A stretch of 64,000 nucleotides of DNA from NCBI GenBank assembly GCA_017442225.1, contig JAFSAR010000017.1, positions 1-64,000 on the forward strand, written 5' to 3'. Positions 8,315-16,345 of the stretch are shown here, piece by piece (within the stretch, counting starts at the first letter, position 1; each line of letters opens with the position of its first letter). This DNA comes from Clostridia bacterium (GTDB lineage: Bacteria; Bacillota; Clostridia; Oscillospirales; Acutalibacteraceae). A program made the position numbers and the translations under genes. The notes under the pieces were generated by a model. That model had not been told where the DNA came from and ran no database searches. It worked only from the letters and a program-made list of their open reading frames with translations.

Positions 8315-10558
8315 TTATATGTCAAGTGCCGTTTGTGTTGCTTGCGCCTTTTGCGGCAGCGCGCCCGCCGCAGGTAAATTCTTTGTGCGGTAGCGGTGCG
8401 GATTTTCAAGGCTGTCTGCTACATACGGCTCTGCTGCAAATATACGCTGACCCTTCTTTTGAGTCATAACCGCAATGCCACCGTTGTCTTTGGTGGCCTT
8501 CGCGGGAACCATAGCGGTGTTTACAAGTAGCATTCGGTTGTTTGTGGATTTAAGCAAAATATCACAGTCCTCTTTAAAATAAAGAATTGTGTGAATTTTA
8601 TATTTTTCACAATATGCCTTAATAAGCTTTTTACGGTTGGTTTTGGTTTCGTAGGATTTAAGCGGAACCTTAGCCACCCTACCGTTATCGAACACAAAAA
8701 TCATAAAGCCTGAATAATCGCGGGTATCAACCATATAAAGACTGGCTTCGCCCTCGTCGTAACCAAGCTTTCCTGCAACAAAGTCGCCCAGCGCGCTCGC
8801 CTTGCCGTCGGTAAAGTCGATAACACGGCTTTTGTAAACCTGCGCGTTTGTGGTAAAGAAAAGCAAATCATGCGCGTTGCTTGATTCAATAACCTGTGTT
8901 ATCTCGTCGCCCTCTTTAAGCTTTTGCTCGCCACTCATACGAAGTGATAGCGGTGTAATCTTTTTAAAGTAACCGTCTTTTGTAAAGAAGAGTGTTACGG
9001 GAGAATCGTCAACTGCTTCGGGCTCATTTGTAACGTCTTCGGTCTCGGCTGAAATGATTTGAGTCTTACGGTCGCGACCGTATTTTTTTATAACCTCTTG
9101 AAGTTCTGTGACGATTATCTTTTTAATCCTGGCTTTAGAATCAAGAATTGCCTGCATCTCTTCGATTTCTTTTTCTAAGTTTTCAATTTCATCGAGACGC
9201 TTAAGGATATATTCGCGATTTAAATGACGCAGCTTGATTTCGGCAACGTATTCTGCCTGAGTTTCATCGATACCAAAGCCAATCATAAGGTTTGGGATAA
9301 CCTCTTTTTCCTCTTTTGTATCGCGGACGATTTTTATCGCCTTGTCAATATCAAGCAGGATTTTTTCCATACCTTTAAGCAAATGTAGCTTGTCCTGCGC
9401 TTTTTTAAGCTTAAAATAAACTCTGCGGCGCACGCACTCACTGCGGAATGCCACCCACTCGCTGATAATATCCTTAACACCAAGCACCATAGGACTTGAC
9501 GCGATAAGAATATTAAAATTGCAAGAGAAACTGTCCTGCAACGGTGTCATTTTGAAAAGCTTTTTCATCAGCTTTTCGGGGTCGACACCACGTTTTAGGT
9601 CGATTGTAATCTGCAAACCGCCAAGGTCGGTTTCATCACGGATATCATTAATTTCGGTAATCTTTTTCAGTTTTACAAGATCGATTACCTTTTCGATAAT
9701 AGCCTCGGTTGTAGTGGTGGGCGGTATAGATTTTATATCAATACAGTTATTTGCCTTGTCGTAGACATAGGTGCCACGAACCTTGAAGCTACCTCGACCT
9801 GTTTCATAAATCTTTTCCATTTCACTGCGGTCATAGAGCAGCTCGCCACCTATTGGAAAATCGGGCGCTAAAAGTGTGTCGGCAACATTTATGTCATTAT
9901 CTTTAATATAAGCAATAGTGGTTTCGCACACTTCGCGAAGATTAAAGGGGCATATGTTACTCGCCATACCTGCCGCAATACCCATATTGGCATTAACAAG
10001 TATTGACGGAAATGTTACAGGAAACAGCACAGGCTCTTTCATTGTAGCGTCATAGTTATCGACAAAATCAACCGTGTCCTTGTCAATATCACTGAAAAGC
10101 TCTTCGGCTATGGGCTCCAATTTTGCCTCGGTATAACGGGAAGCCGCGCACTGCATATCGCGTGAATAGGATTTACCGAACGATCCCTTTGACATAACAT
10201 ACGGGTGCAGTAATGCCTCGTTACCTTCACTAAGTCGTACCATTGTTTCATAAATGGCAGCGTCGCCATGTGGGTTAAGCTGCATAGTACGACCTACTAT
10301 GTTTGCCGACTTTATTGTAGAGCCTTTAAGTAGTCCCATATTATACATTGTGTAAAGCAGTTTGCGGTGCGAGGGCTTAAAACCGTCAATTTCTGGTATG
10401 GCACGTGAAACAATTACGCTCATAGCGTATGGCATAAAGTTTGACTTTAGCGTTTCGGTAACCAGACTTTCAACCACGGTACCCGCTCCCGCAATATAGG
10501 CATTGCTTTGCGGCTTTTTAGCGGTTTTCTCGGTTTCTTTTTTCTTTCTTGGAGCCAA
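8315..10558 (-). CDS. parC: DNA topoisomerase IV subunit A
   Basis: A 747-residue type IIA topoisomerase A subunit. It has the breakage-reunion domain with the catalytic tyrosine in the AASRYTEAKL segment (about residue 140), a coiled-coil tower (about 370-480) and a degenerate C-terminal beta-pinwheel (about 500-720). The start is TTG, with AGGAG nine bases upstream. It follows parE by 29 bases, and the pair decatenates daughter chromosomes. ParC rather than GyrA is inferred from the pairing and from the divergent C-terminal domain. Confidence 0.88.
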   Translation of the reverse strand: MAPRKKKETEKTAKKPQSNAYIAGAGTVVESLVTETLKSNFMPYAMSVIVSRAIPEIDGFKPSHRKLLYTMYNMGLLKGSTIKSANIVGRTMQLNPHGDAAIYETMVRLSEGNEALLHPYVMSKGSFGKSYSRDMQCAASRYTEAKLEPIAEELFSDIDKDTVDFVDNYDATMKEPVLFPVTFPSILVNANMGIAAGMASNICPFNLREVCETTIAYIKDNDINVADTLLAPDFPIGGELLYDRSEMEKIYETGRGSFKVRGTYVYDKANNCIDIKSIPPTTTTEAIIEKVIDLVKLKKITEINDIRDETDLGGLQITIDLKRGVDPEKLMKKLFKMTPLQDSFSCNFNILIASSPMVLGVKDIISEWVAFRSECVRRRVYFKLKKAQDKLHLLKGMEKILLDIDKAIKIVRDTKEEKEVIPNLMIGFGIDETQAEYVAEIKLRHLNREYILKRLDEIENLEKEIEEMQAILDSKARIKKIIVTELQEVIKKYGRDRKTQIISAETEDVTNEPEAVDDSPVTLFFTKDGYFKKITPLSLRMSGEQKLKEGDEITQVIESSNAHDLLFFTTNAQVYKSRVIDFTDGKASALGDFVAGKLGYDEGEASLYMVDTRDYSGFMIFVFDNGRVAKVPLKSYETKTNRKKLIKAYCEKYKIHTILYFKEDCDILLKSTNNRMLLVNTAMVPAKATKDNGGIAVMTQKKGQRIFAAEPYVADSLENPHRYRTKNLPAAGALPQKAQATQTALDI

Positions 10559-10587
10559 TTTTATAATCTCCTTTAATTTATATATCT

Positions 10588-12576
10588 TTAGCTAATATCG
10601 GCGTCATCCATATAAAGATAGCCGTATTCTGAAATATAGTCTTTTCTGCCTATGAGATTGTCGCCAAGCAGCAGATCAAACATCTCGCTTGTGTGCTCGG
10701 CATCCTCAGGCAGTATTTTTATAAGTCGACGTGTTTCGGGGTTCATGGTAGTCAGGTTCATCATATCTGGCTGGTTTTCACCAAGTCCTTTTGAACGCTG
10801 CAGCGTATACTTATCATCACCTATTTGCGCAAGTATATCCGCCTTTTCATTTTCGTCATAAGCAAAATAGGTCTTTGCCTTGGTGTTGATTTCATAAAGC
10901 GGTGTTTCTGCGATAAACACCTTACCCTCGCTTATGAGGGTCGGCATAAGGCGGTAAATCATAGTTAAAATAAGCGTACGGATATGGAAACCGTCGACGT
11001 CGGCATCGGTACAGATAATGATTTTATTCCATCTGAGATTGCCCATATCAAAGTTGGAAAGGTTTTTATTTGCTTTTGATTTTACCTCAACCCCGCAACC
11101 CAATACTTTAAGCAGGTCGGTGATAATCTCACTCTTAAAAATCTTATCATACTCTGCCTTTAAGCAGTTAAGAATCTTGCCTCGCACAGGCATAATAGCC
11201 TGAAAAGCCGCATCTCGCGCCAGCTTACAAGAACCAAGCGCCGAATCACCCTCAACTATATACAGCTCGCGCTCATTCACGTCTTTACTGCGGCAATCCA
11301 CAAATTTTTGCACGCGATCTGCCATTGAGTTGCCTGTGGCAAGTGTCTTTTTAAGATTTATACGCTCTTTTTCACTGCGCTCACGGCTACGCTTGTTTAT
11401 AAGCACCTGTTCAGCAATTTTTTCAGCCTCGGCTTTATTTTCTATAAAATAGATTTCAAGCTGATGACGCAAGAACTCGGTCATAGCATCGCCTATAAAC
11501 TTATTTGTAATGCTCTTTTTGGTTTGGTTCTCATAAGACACCAAACCACCGGGCGAAAATGATGAAATGACCAGCACCAGACACTCTTCAATATCAGAAA
11601 ACGTTATCTTGCTCTCGTTACTTTTATATTTATTGTTTTGTTTAAGGTATGCGTCAATCTGATATACAAAGGCATTTCTTACAGCTCGTTCAGGCGCGCC
11701 GCCGTATTCAAGCCAGCTTGAATTGTGGTAATATTCTTTTTTTGTGTGACGGTTAGAAAACGTCAGCGCCGCATTTATCTTTACCTTATATTCGGGCTTG
11801 TCCTCGCGGTCACGTCCCTTGCGCTCGGCAGACCAGAACTGTACCGAGGTAAGCTTTTCTTCGCCTACCGTTTCGTTAACGTAATCGGTAATACCGTTTT
11901 CGTATATAATATCTTGTGTTATATAACGCGCGCCCTGCTGTTCACGGAATTCAAAAAGCAGTCCATCATTAACGATTGCCTGTCTTTTAAGGGTATCAAT
12001 AAAATAGTCGCGCGGAATATTTATATCGGTAAAGACCTCGATATCGGGTTTCCAACGGATTTTAGTGCCTGTATCGCGACCTGAGTATTCCTCGCGCTTC
12101 AATCCACCCTTGTTAAAGCCCTTTTCAAAATGCAGATTATACTTAAATCCATCGCGCTTAACCTCAACGTCCATCCACTCTGCCGCATACTGCGTCGCGC
12201 AAAGGCCTAGACCGTTAAGACCTATTGATGTGCTGTAGTTAGACCCCTCATCTGTGCCATACTTACCGCCCGCATACATTTCGCAAAAAACCATTTCCCA
12301 GTTTTCGCAGTCGTATTTGGAGTTGTAGTCCACGGGACAACCTCGACCGAAGTCCTGCACCTCGATAGAATTATCACTGTGATAGGTAATGACTATCTTT
12401 TTACCATGACCCTCGCGCGCTTCGTCAATAGAGTTTGATATTATTTCAAAAACCGAATGCTCGCAGCCGTCAAGACCGTCAGAACCGAATATAACGCCCG
12501 GGCGCTTACGCACACGGTCGGGGCCTTCGAGCTTTTGAATACTTGTATTATCATATTGTGCTTTTGCTTTAGCCAA
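10588..12576 (-). CDS. parE: DNA topoisomerase IV subunit B
   Basis: Type IIA topoisomerase B subunit with a GHKL ATPase domain (N box SVFEIISNSIDEA, LNGLGLCATQYAA), a transducer domain and a TOPRIM domain (YIVEGDSALG, CTDADVDGFHIRTL). The frame runs open to 12663, but the best start is TTG at 12576. It has AAGGAAG seven bases upstream and gives 662 residues beginning MAKAKAQYDN. Together with parC it forms topoisomerase IV. Both genes of the pair use TTG starts, which may lower their translation. Confidence 0.88.
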   Translation of the reverse strand: MAKAKAQYDNTSIQKLEGPDRVRKRPGVIFGSDGLDGCEHSVFEIISNSIDEAREGHGKKIVITYHSDNSIEVQDFGRGCPVDYNSKYDCENWEMVFCEMYAGGKYGTDEGSNYSTSIGLNGLGLCATQYAAEWMDVEVKRDGFKYNLHFEKGFNKGGLKREEYSGRDTGTKIRWKPDIEVFTDINIPRDYFIDTLKRQAIVNDGLLFEFREQQGARYITQDIIYENGITDYVNETVGEEKLTSVQFWSAERKGRDREDKPEYKVKINAALTFSNRHTKKEYYHNSSWLEYGGAPERAVRNAFVYQIDAYLKQNNKYKSNESKITFSDIEECLVLVISSFSPGGLVSYENQTKKSITNKFIGDAMTEFLRHQLEIYFIENKAEAEKIAEQVLINKRSRERSEKERINLKKTLATGNSMADRVQKFVDCRSKDVNERELYIVEGDSALGSCKLARDAAFQAIMPVRGKILNCLKAEYDKIFKSEIITDLLKVLGCGVEVKSKANKNLSNFDMGNLRWNKIIICTDADVDGFHIRTLILTMIYRLMPTLISEGKVFIAETPLYEINTKAKTYFAYDENEKADILAQIGDDKYTLQRSKGLGENQPDMMNLTTMNPETRRLIKILPEDAEHTSEMFDLLLGDNLIGRKDYISEYGYLYMDDADIS

Positions 12577-12621
12577 AATTACACTTCCTTGCATACTTTT
12601 GCATATTATCATACAGTATAT

Positions 12622-12651
12622 ATTATATACTAAATATTGTGTTTTCGTCAA
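12622..12651 (-). promoter_or_regulatory. Candidate sigma-A promoter of parE-parC
   Basis: On the minus strand TTGACG (12646-12651) is followed after 18 bases by TATAAT (12622-12627). A 16-base spacing to the overlapping TATATA is also possible. It lies about 45 bases before the TTG start. Confidence 0.55.
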
Positions 12652-12676
12652 GGCTAAAAACACAAAAAAGACTCAT

Positions 12677-12732
12677 TATCATAGCAAAAAACAACGCCGA
12701 TAATTTTATCGGCGTTGTTTTTTGCTATGATA
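12677..12732. terminator. 27-bp perfect palindromic terminator
   Basis: The left arm 12677-12703 and right arm 12706-12732 are exact complements with two bases between them. The inner GC-rich part (ACAACGCCGATAA) followed by TTTTTT makes an intrinsic terminator usable from either strand. It lies 9 bases after the M23 peptidase stop codon and ends that minus-strand transcript before parE. Confidence 0.8.
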
Positions 12733-12741
12733 AATATTTAC

Positions 12742-13977
12742 TTAATCCAAATTTATATACGGCGCGGGGTCAACGTTTCTGCCGTTTGCAATAACCTCAA
12801 AATGTACGTGATTGCCTGTTGACTGACCTGTTGTTCCCACAAGGGCTATAATTTCGCCCTGTGATACAATGTCGCCCACATTACAGCATAGCTGCTTTGC
12901 GTGCGCATAAAGTGTGCGCATACCACCCTCATGCTCGATAATTACGCAATATCCGTAATCGCCCTTCCAGCCTGAATACACAACCGTGCCGTCTGCTACG
13001 GCATAGATAGAAGTACCGCTTTTTGCACAAATGTCAATTCCTTTATGATTCCTGCCGTCGCCGTAGTATGAGCTTACCTTCCAGCTTCCTGCGGGTACAG
13101 GAAATATAAAGCCCGCGCTGTGCGCTGCTTGCTTTTGCTTAGCAGACGCAAGTGTTTTTGCAGTGCCCTTTACAATAACCTCATTAACAGGAGCAACAAC
13201 AACTTCATTGCTAACCTCAACACAAGATTGAACCTCACCATTTACCATTACAATGTCCTGTGTAACGCGGTTAACACCCGAAACGCCCGTAACGGTTACC
13301 GCGCTATAGCCTACTATCTGCTCGTTGGTCTTTTGCACGGTGCTCTTATAGGGCACCATAACGTCGGTAACCTGACGCATTTCGGTAATTACGGCAAGTG
13401 AGTTCACAACCGCCTCTACATCACTCTTGCTATCGAGGTTGGTTGCCATTAAATATCCGTCTTCACACAATACTTCACCAACGAAACGGCTTGTACACTG
13501 TTGATTTTCAACATTAAAGCTGTTAAGACGGTTGTTTATTATACTATCTAACATTCTTTTTTCAGCACGCGCTACAGCGTTGCCGTCTACGTAAAGGGTC
13601 GATGCCCTGACAATTGCATCGGTGTTGTCAATTATTGCATCGGCAACCTCTGTTGTGTTATTAATATTTTCGCTTAGCACAACAGTTGTGTTAAACTCGG
13701 GTTCTTCAACCACCGTTTCAACACCCTTGCCGTTTACCATACTTACTACCAATTGGAGCGCTTCGTTAAACTGCTTTTTACTGCTGACGGTAGCGATTGT
13801 ATGACCGCTGTAATTTACTTTATATGCTATACGGGCGCCTGTGAAAGAAAGGCTTGCAAGAATTGCCAATACTGCCACACCTGCAAAAATACCCTGTTTT
13901 GCTTTGTTTGAACTATTTTTAATTGTAGATGCCGTGCTTTTTATACAGTCGATAATCAGCGTAATTACATCACCCAC
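12742..13977 (-). CDS. Membrane-anchored M23 peptidase with G5 domain
   Basis: A 411-residue cell-wall enzyme. A short cytoplasmic N-terminus is followed by one membrane segment (about 28-50), an extracytoplasmic region, a G5 domain (about 205-278) and a C-terminal LytM/M23 metallopeptidase domain (about 298-408). The zinc ligands are visible in HKGIDI and in the HVHFE motif. Such enzymes cut peptide bonds in peptidoglycan; G5 domains are linked to wall binding. The start is GTG with a GGAG-type site seven bases before. The promoter overlaps a notable inverted repeat. Confidence 0.88.
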   Translation of the reverse strand: MGDVITLIIDCIKSTASTIKNSSNKAKQGIFAGVAVLAILASLSFTGARIAYKVNYSGHTIATVSSKKQFNEALQLVVSMVNGKGVETVVEEPEFNTTVVLSENINNTTEVADAIIDNTDAIVRASTLYVDGNAVARAEKRMLDSIINNRLNSFNVENQQCTSRFVGEVLCEDGYLMATNLDSKSDVEAVVNSLAVITEMRQVTDVMVPYKSTVQKTNEQIVGYSAVTVTGVSGVNRVTQDIVMVNGEVQSCVEVSNEVVVAPVNEVIVKGTAKTLASAKQKQAAHSAGFIFPVPAGSWKVSSYYGDGRNHKGIDICAKSGTSIYAVADGTVVYSGWKGDYGYCVIIEHEGGMRTLYAHAKQLCCNVGDIVSQGEIIALVGTTGQSTGNHVHFEVIANGRNVDPAPYINLD

Positions 13978-13991
13978 AAAAATTCTCCTCT

Positions 13992-14055
13992 CAAAATTGT
14001 TACAATTTTGTAACCTTTTATAGTCTTATTATACCAAAAGGTTACAAAATTGCAA
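13992..14055 (-). promoter_or_regulatory. Promoter with overlapping inverted-repeat operator
   Basis: On the minus strand TTGCAA (14050-14055) and TATAAT (14028-14033) are 16 bases apart. The promoter is framed by a perfect 17-bp inverted repeat (14003-14019 and 14036-14052). The octamer CAAAATTG or its complement occurs three times (13992-13999, 14003-14010, 14045-14052). Sites that bracket the -10 box suggest a repressor or dimeric regulator, which is not identified. Confidence 0.55.
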
Positions 14056-14152
14056 CCTTTTTCTTCAAAAAATCAAAAATTTTTGAGATTTTTGTGCATT
14101 TTATACTACTTTACAATATCCATATGTGCTTATATAATAAAAATAAAGATTT

Positions 14153-14178
14153 TGTGACCAACTGCTTTTAAAAGCGTA
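14153..14178 (+). promoter_or_regulatory. Candidate ECF-type promoter of the sigma factor operon
   Basis: TGTGAC (14153-14158), 16 bases, then CGTA (14175-14178). This resembles ECF promoters such as the sigma-W type (TGAAAC...CGTA) and would give a short leader before the ATG at 14204. It would mean that the sigma factor controls its own operon. By-eye match only. Confidence 0.4.
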
Positions 14179-14203
14179 CTTGTTAAGTGAAGGGGTGAAT
14201 TTT

Positions 14204-14755
14204 ATGGATGACAGCAGAATAATTGAACTGTATTTCGCGCGCGATAACTCTGCGATAAATGAGACCAAACAAAAATACGGTAAACTTCTATATTCAGTAT
14301 CTTATAATATTTTAAAGACACACGAGGATGCCGAGGAATGTGAAAGCGATACATATATGGCGGCGTGGGACCAAATACCGCCCACTAAGCCACAGGTGCT
14401 TTCCGCCTTTTTAAGCCGAATTACACGTAATCTCTCATTTAAAAAGCTAAGAGCTAATACTGCGCAAAAGCGTGGCGGCGGCAATCAATCATTGCCAATC
14501 GACGAACTTGCCAACCTTATCCCCGACAACACAAACGCTATATCCGAGCTTGAAATCACCGAGATTTTAAACGCCTTTTTACGCGAGTTGCCCACGCGTG
14601 ACCGACAGGTGTTTATTTGTCACTATTGGTACTGCGACTCCATAAAAGATATATCTCGTCAATTTGGCTTTACGCAAAGCAAGGTCAAAATGATACTTTC
14701 ACGCACCCGACAAAAACTGCTCGACCACCTTGAACAGCAGGAGGTGTTTATATGA
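14204..14755 (+). CDS. ECF-type RNA polymerase sigma factor
   Basis: The protein has 183 residues from the chosen start. It has region 2 (LYSVSYNILKTHEDAEECESDTYMAAW, described here in part) and region 4 (LPTRDRQVFICHYW followed by a helix-turn-helix with FGFTQSKVKMILSRTRQKL). The frame extends to 14180, but AAGGGGTG sits eight bases before the ATG at 14204. It overlaps the next gene by 4 bases (ATGA), the usual arrangement of an ECF sigma factor with its anti-sigma or sensor protein. The regulon is unknown. Confidence 0.86.
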   Translation: MDDSRIIELYFARDNSAINETKQKYGKLLYSVSYNILKTHEDAEECESDTYMAAWDQIPPTKPQVLSAFLSRITRNLSFKKLRANTAQKRGGGNQSLPIDELANLIPDNTNAISELEITEILNAFLRELPTRDRQVFICHYWYCDSIKDISRQFGFTQSKVKMILSRTRQKLLDHLEQQEVFI

Positions 14756-16302
14756 ACGATAATAACCTATTTCAAAATGCGTTTGATGCTATTGACGACG
14801 AGCTTATAGCCGAGGCAAAATCCCCCGCTATATACATTGCCACAAGAAGAAAGAAAATTATTATAAGCTCCATCGCCGCTTGCATTGCCGCAGTTTTAGT
14901 AGCAATACCGTCAATTAAGGTAATGAGCGATTTAAACGATAATAAATTCACCGAGTCGGATGATACAGAGATTATAACCGAAGTTATAAACGGAGAATCT
15001 TCAACCGAACAGACACAAAGTGAACCCACCAAAAATGAACAGCATAAAAACGAGCCGCAGAGCACAAGCAGTAATACCAACAGCAGTGACAAAAGCTTAG
15101 GCACAAGCGGCACAACGGGGTCAAGCGGTCCTATCTCAGCTAGCAAAGATTCTGACGAAATAACTATTACGGTTGATGATTTATACTTTACAAACGTTGG
15201 TGTAAATAGTCCAACCACTACGTACGAAGAGGTGTATTCGCCAAACATAGAGTATCTATATATTAACCCTGTACCCACTGATAAATATGTAACAATATAT
15301 GAAGGCTATTATCAAAGAAACTTTGACAAAAACGAAGTTCAAACACTAGCAAACAAGCATTTTCCTAAAATGGCACAAACCCTAAATATCTCACTGCCAT
15401 CGTATGAAATAAAAGAAAGTTTTGACGGTCTCCATGATCATATCAAAATTGACATCACTGGTCCTTTCTATTTAACCCAATATAATAATAGAAACATAAT
15501 TCGTTATAGTCCTGATAGTCCTGATGGTCCTGGCAACATCGCTCTTAATGGAAAACCTGTCACCGTAAATCAGACGCAAAGCGACCAAGAAATCATAAAT
15601 TCTTTATCAGAGATTAAACAAATTTTATTTGATACGTTTGACGTGTATTTTGACAGTGCAAGAGTTTATCGTGATTATGATGATAATAGCAATTACGGAG
15701 TAACAGCTTTAACTGTTTATTTTTACAATTCAGGTGCTCATCCATTAAATAATTTATGCGGCATCGGCATCCCTAAATCTGATTTCATTGAAATTCGTTT
15801 TGATAATTACAAAAGCTTTGAGGGTGATACTGTTAGCGCTTCAGACCTATATAATGTTTTTTCTATCAGTTTTTGGTCTTACCGTACAGATAATCACTCT
15901 CCGTTAAAAGCAGTGGCTAAAAAAGAGTTATTGCCACTCGAAAAAGCAAAAGAATATTTAGAAAAAGGCTATGTTTTGGCTATGGGTGGTTGTGCACTTT
16001 GTCAGGCGGAGCAAACCCCCGTTGATTTTTCTAATTATGACTATGTCTCTTTTGAATATGAAGGTGGTAGCAATGTAGGCGAACTGTTTTTACCTTATTA
16101 TGCCTTTTACAAAAACATTGGTACTGCCGAAAATGGCAATATGATATTTGCAAAAACCTATGTCCCAGCTGTAGAGGTTGAGGGGTACGAAGAATATTTT
16201 ATAAACAAACACAATAGTCATAATAATACCGATAATAATAACGATATAGATATAGATATAGATATTGGTGATATAATCAATAATCCTAAACCCCCAGCAT
16301 AA
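14752..16302 (+). CDS. Single-pass membrane protein, putative anti-sigma partner
   Basis: A 516-residue protein translationally coupled to the ECF sigma factor. It has a short cytoplasmic N-terminus (1-30), one membrane segment (about 34-54), a Ser/Thr/Asn/Glu-rich linker (about 60-135), a large extracytoplasmic domain of unknown fold, and a low-complexity tail with alternating Asp-Ile. No zinc anti-sigma motif is seen in the N-terminus. Position and topology suggest an anti-sigma or sensor role, which is inference. I do not recognise the outer domain. Confidence 0.7.
   Translation: MNDNNLFQNAFDAIDDELIAEAKSPAIYIATRRKKIIISSIAACIAAVLVAIPSIKVMSDLNDNKFTESDDTEIITEVINGESSTEQTQSEPTKNEQHKNEPQSTSSNTNSSDKSLGTSGTTGSSGPISASKDSDEITITVDDLYFTNVGVNSPTTTYEEVYSPNIEYLYINPVPTDKYVTIYEGYYQRNFDKNEVQTLANKHFPKMAQTLNISLPSYEIKESFDGLHDHIKIDITGPFYLTQYNNRNIIRYSPDSPDGPGNIALNGKPVTVNQTQSDQEIINSLSEIKQILFDTFDVYFDSARVYRDYDDNSNYGVTALTVYFYNSGAHPLNNLCGIGIPKSDFIEIRFDNYKSFEGDTVSASDLYNVFSISFWSYRTDNHSPLKAVAKKELLPLEKAKEYLEKGYVLAMGGCALCQAEQTPVDFSNYDYVSFEYEGGSNVGELFLPYYAFYKNIGTAENGNMIFAKTYVPAVEVEGYEEYFINKHNSHNNTDNNNDIDIDIDIGDIINNPKPPA
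16243..16266 (+). repeat. Hexanucleotide repeat in the C-terminal coding region
   Basis: Three perfect copies and one near-perfect copy of GATATA encode the alternating Asp-Ile tail of the putative anti-sigma protein. The unit is in frame, so copy-number change would alter length without a frameshift. Confidence 0.7.
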
Positions 16303-16309
16303 AAAACAT

Positions 16310-16341
16310 AAGCGAGAAGATTCAATCGAATCTTCTCGCTT
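16310..16341. terminator. Bidirectional terminator between convergent genes
   Basis: A 14-bp stem (16310-16323 with 16328-16341, loop AATC) is followed by T-rich sequence on the plus side. It lies between the ends of the putative anti-sigma gene (plus) and polC (minus) and probably serves both. Confidence 0.8.
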
Positions 16342-16345
16342 TTAA

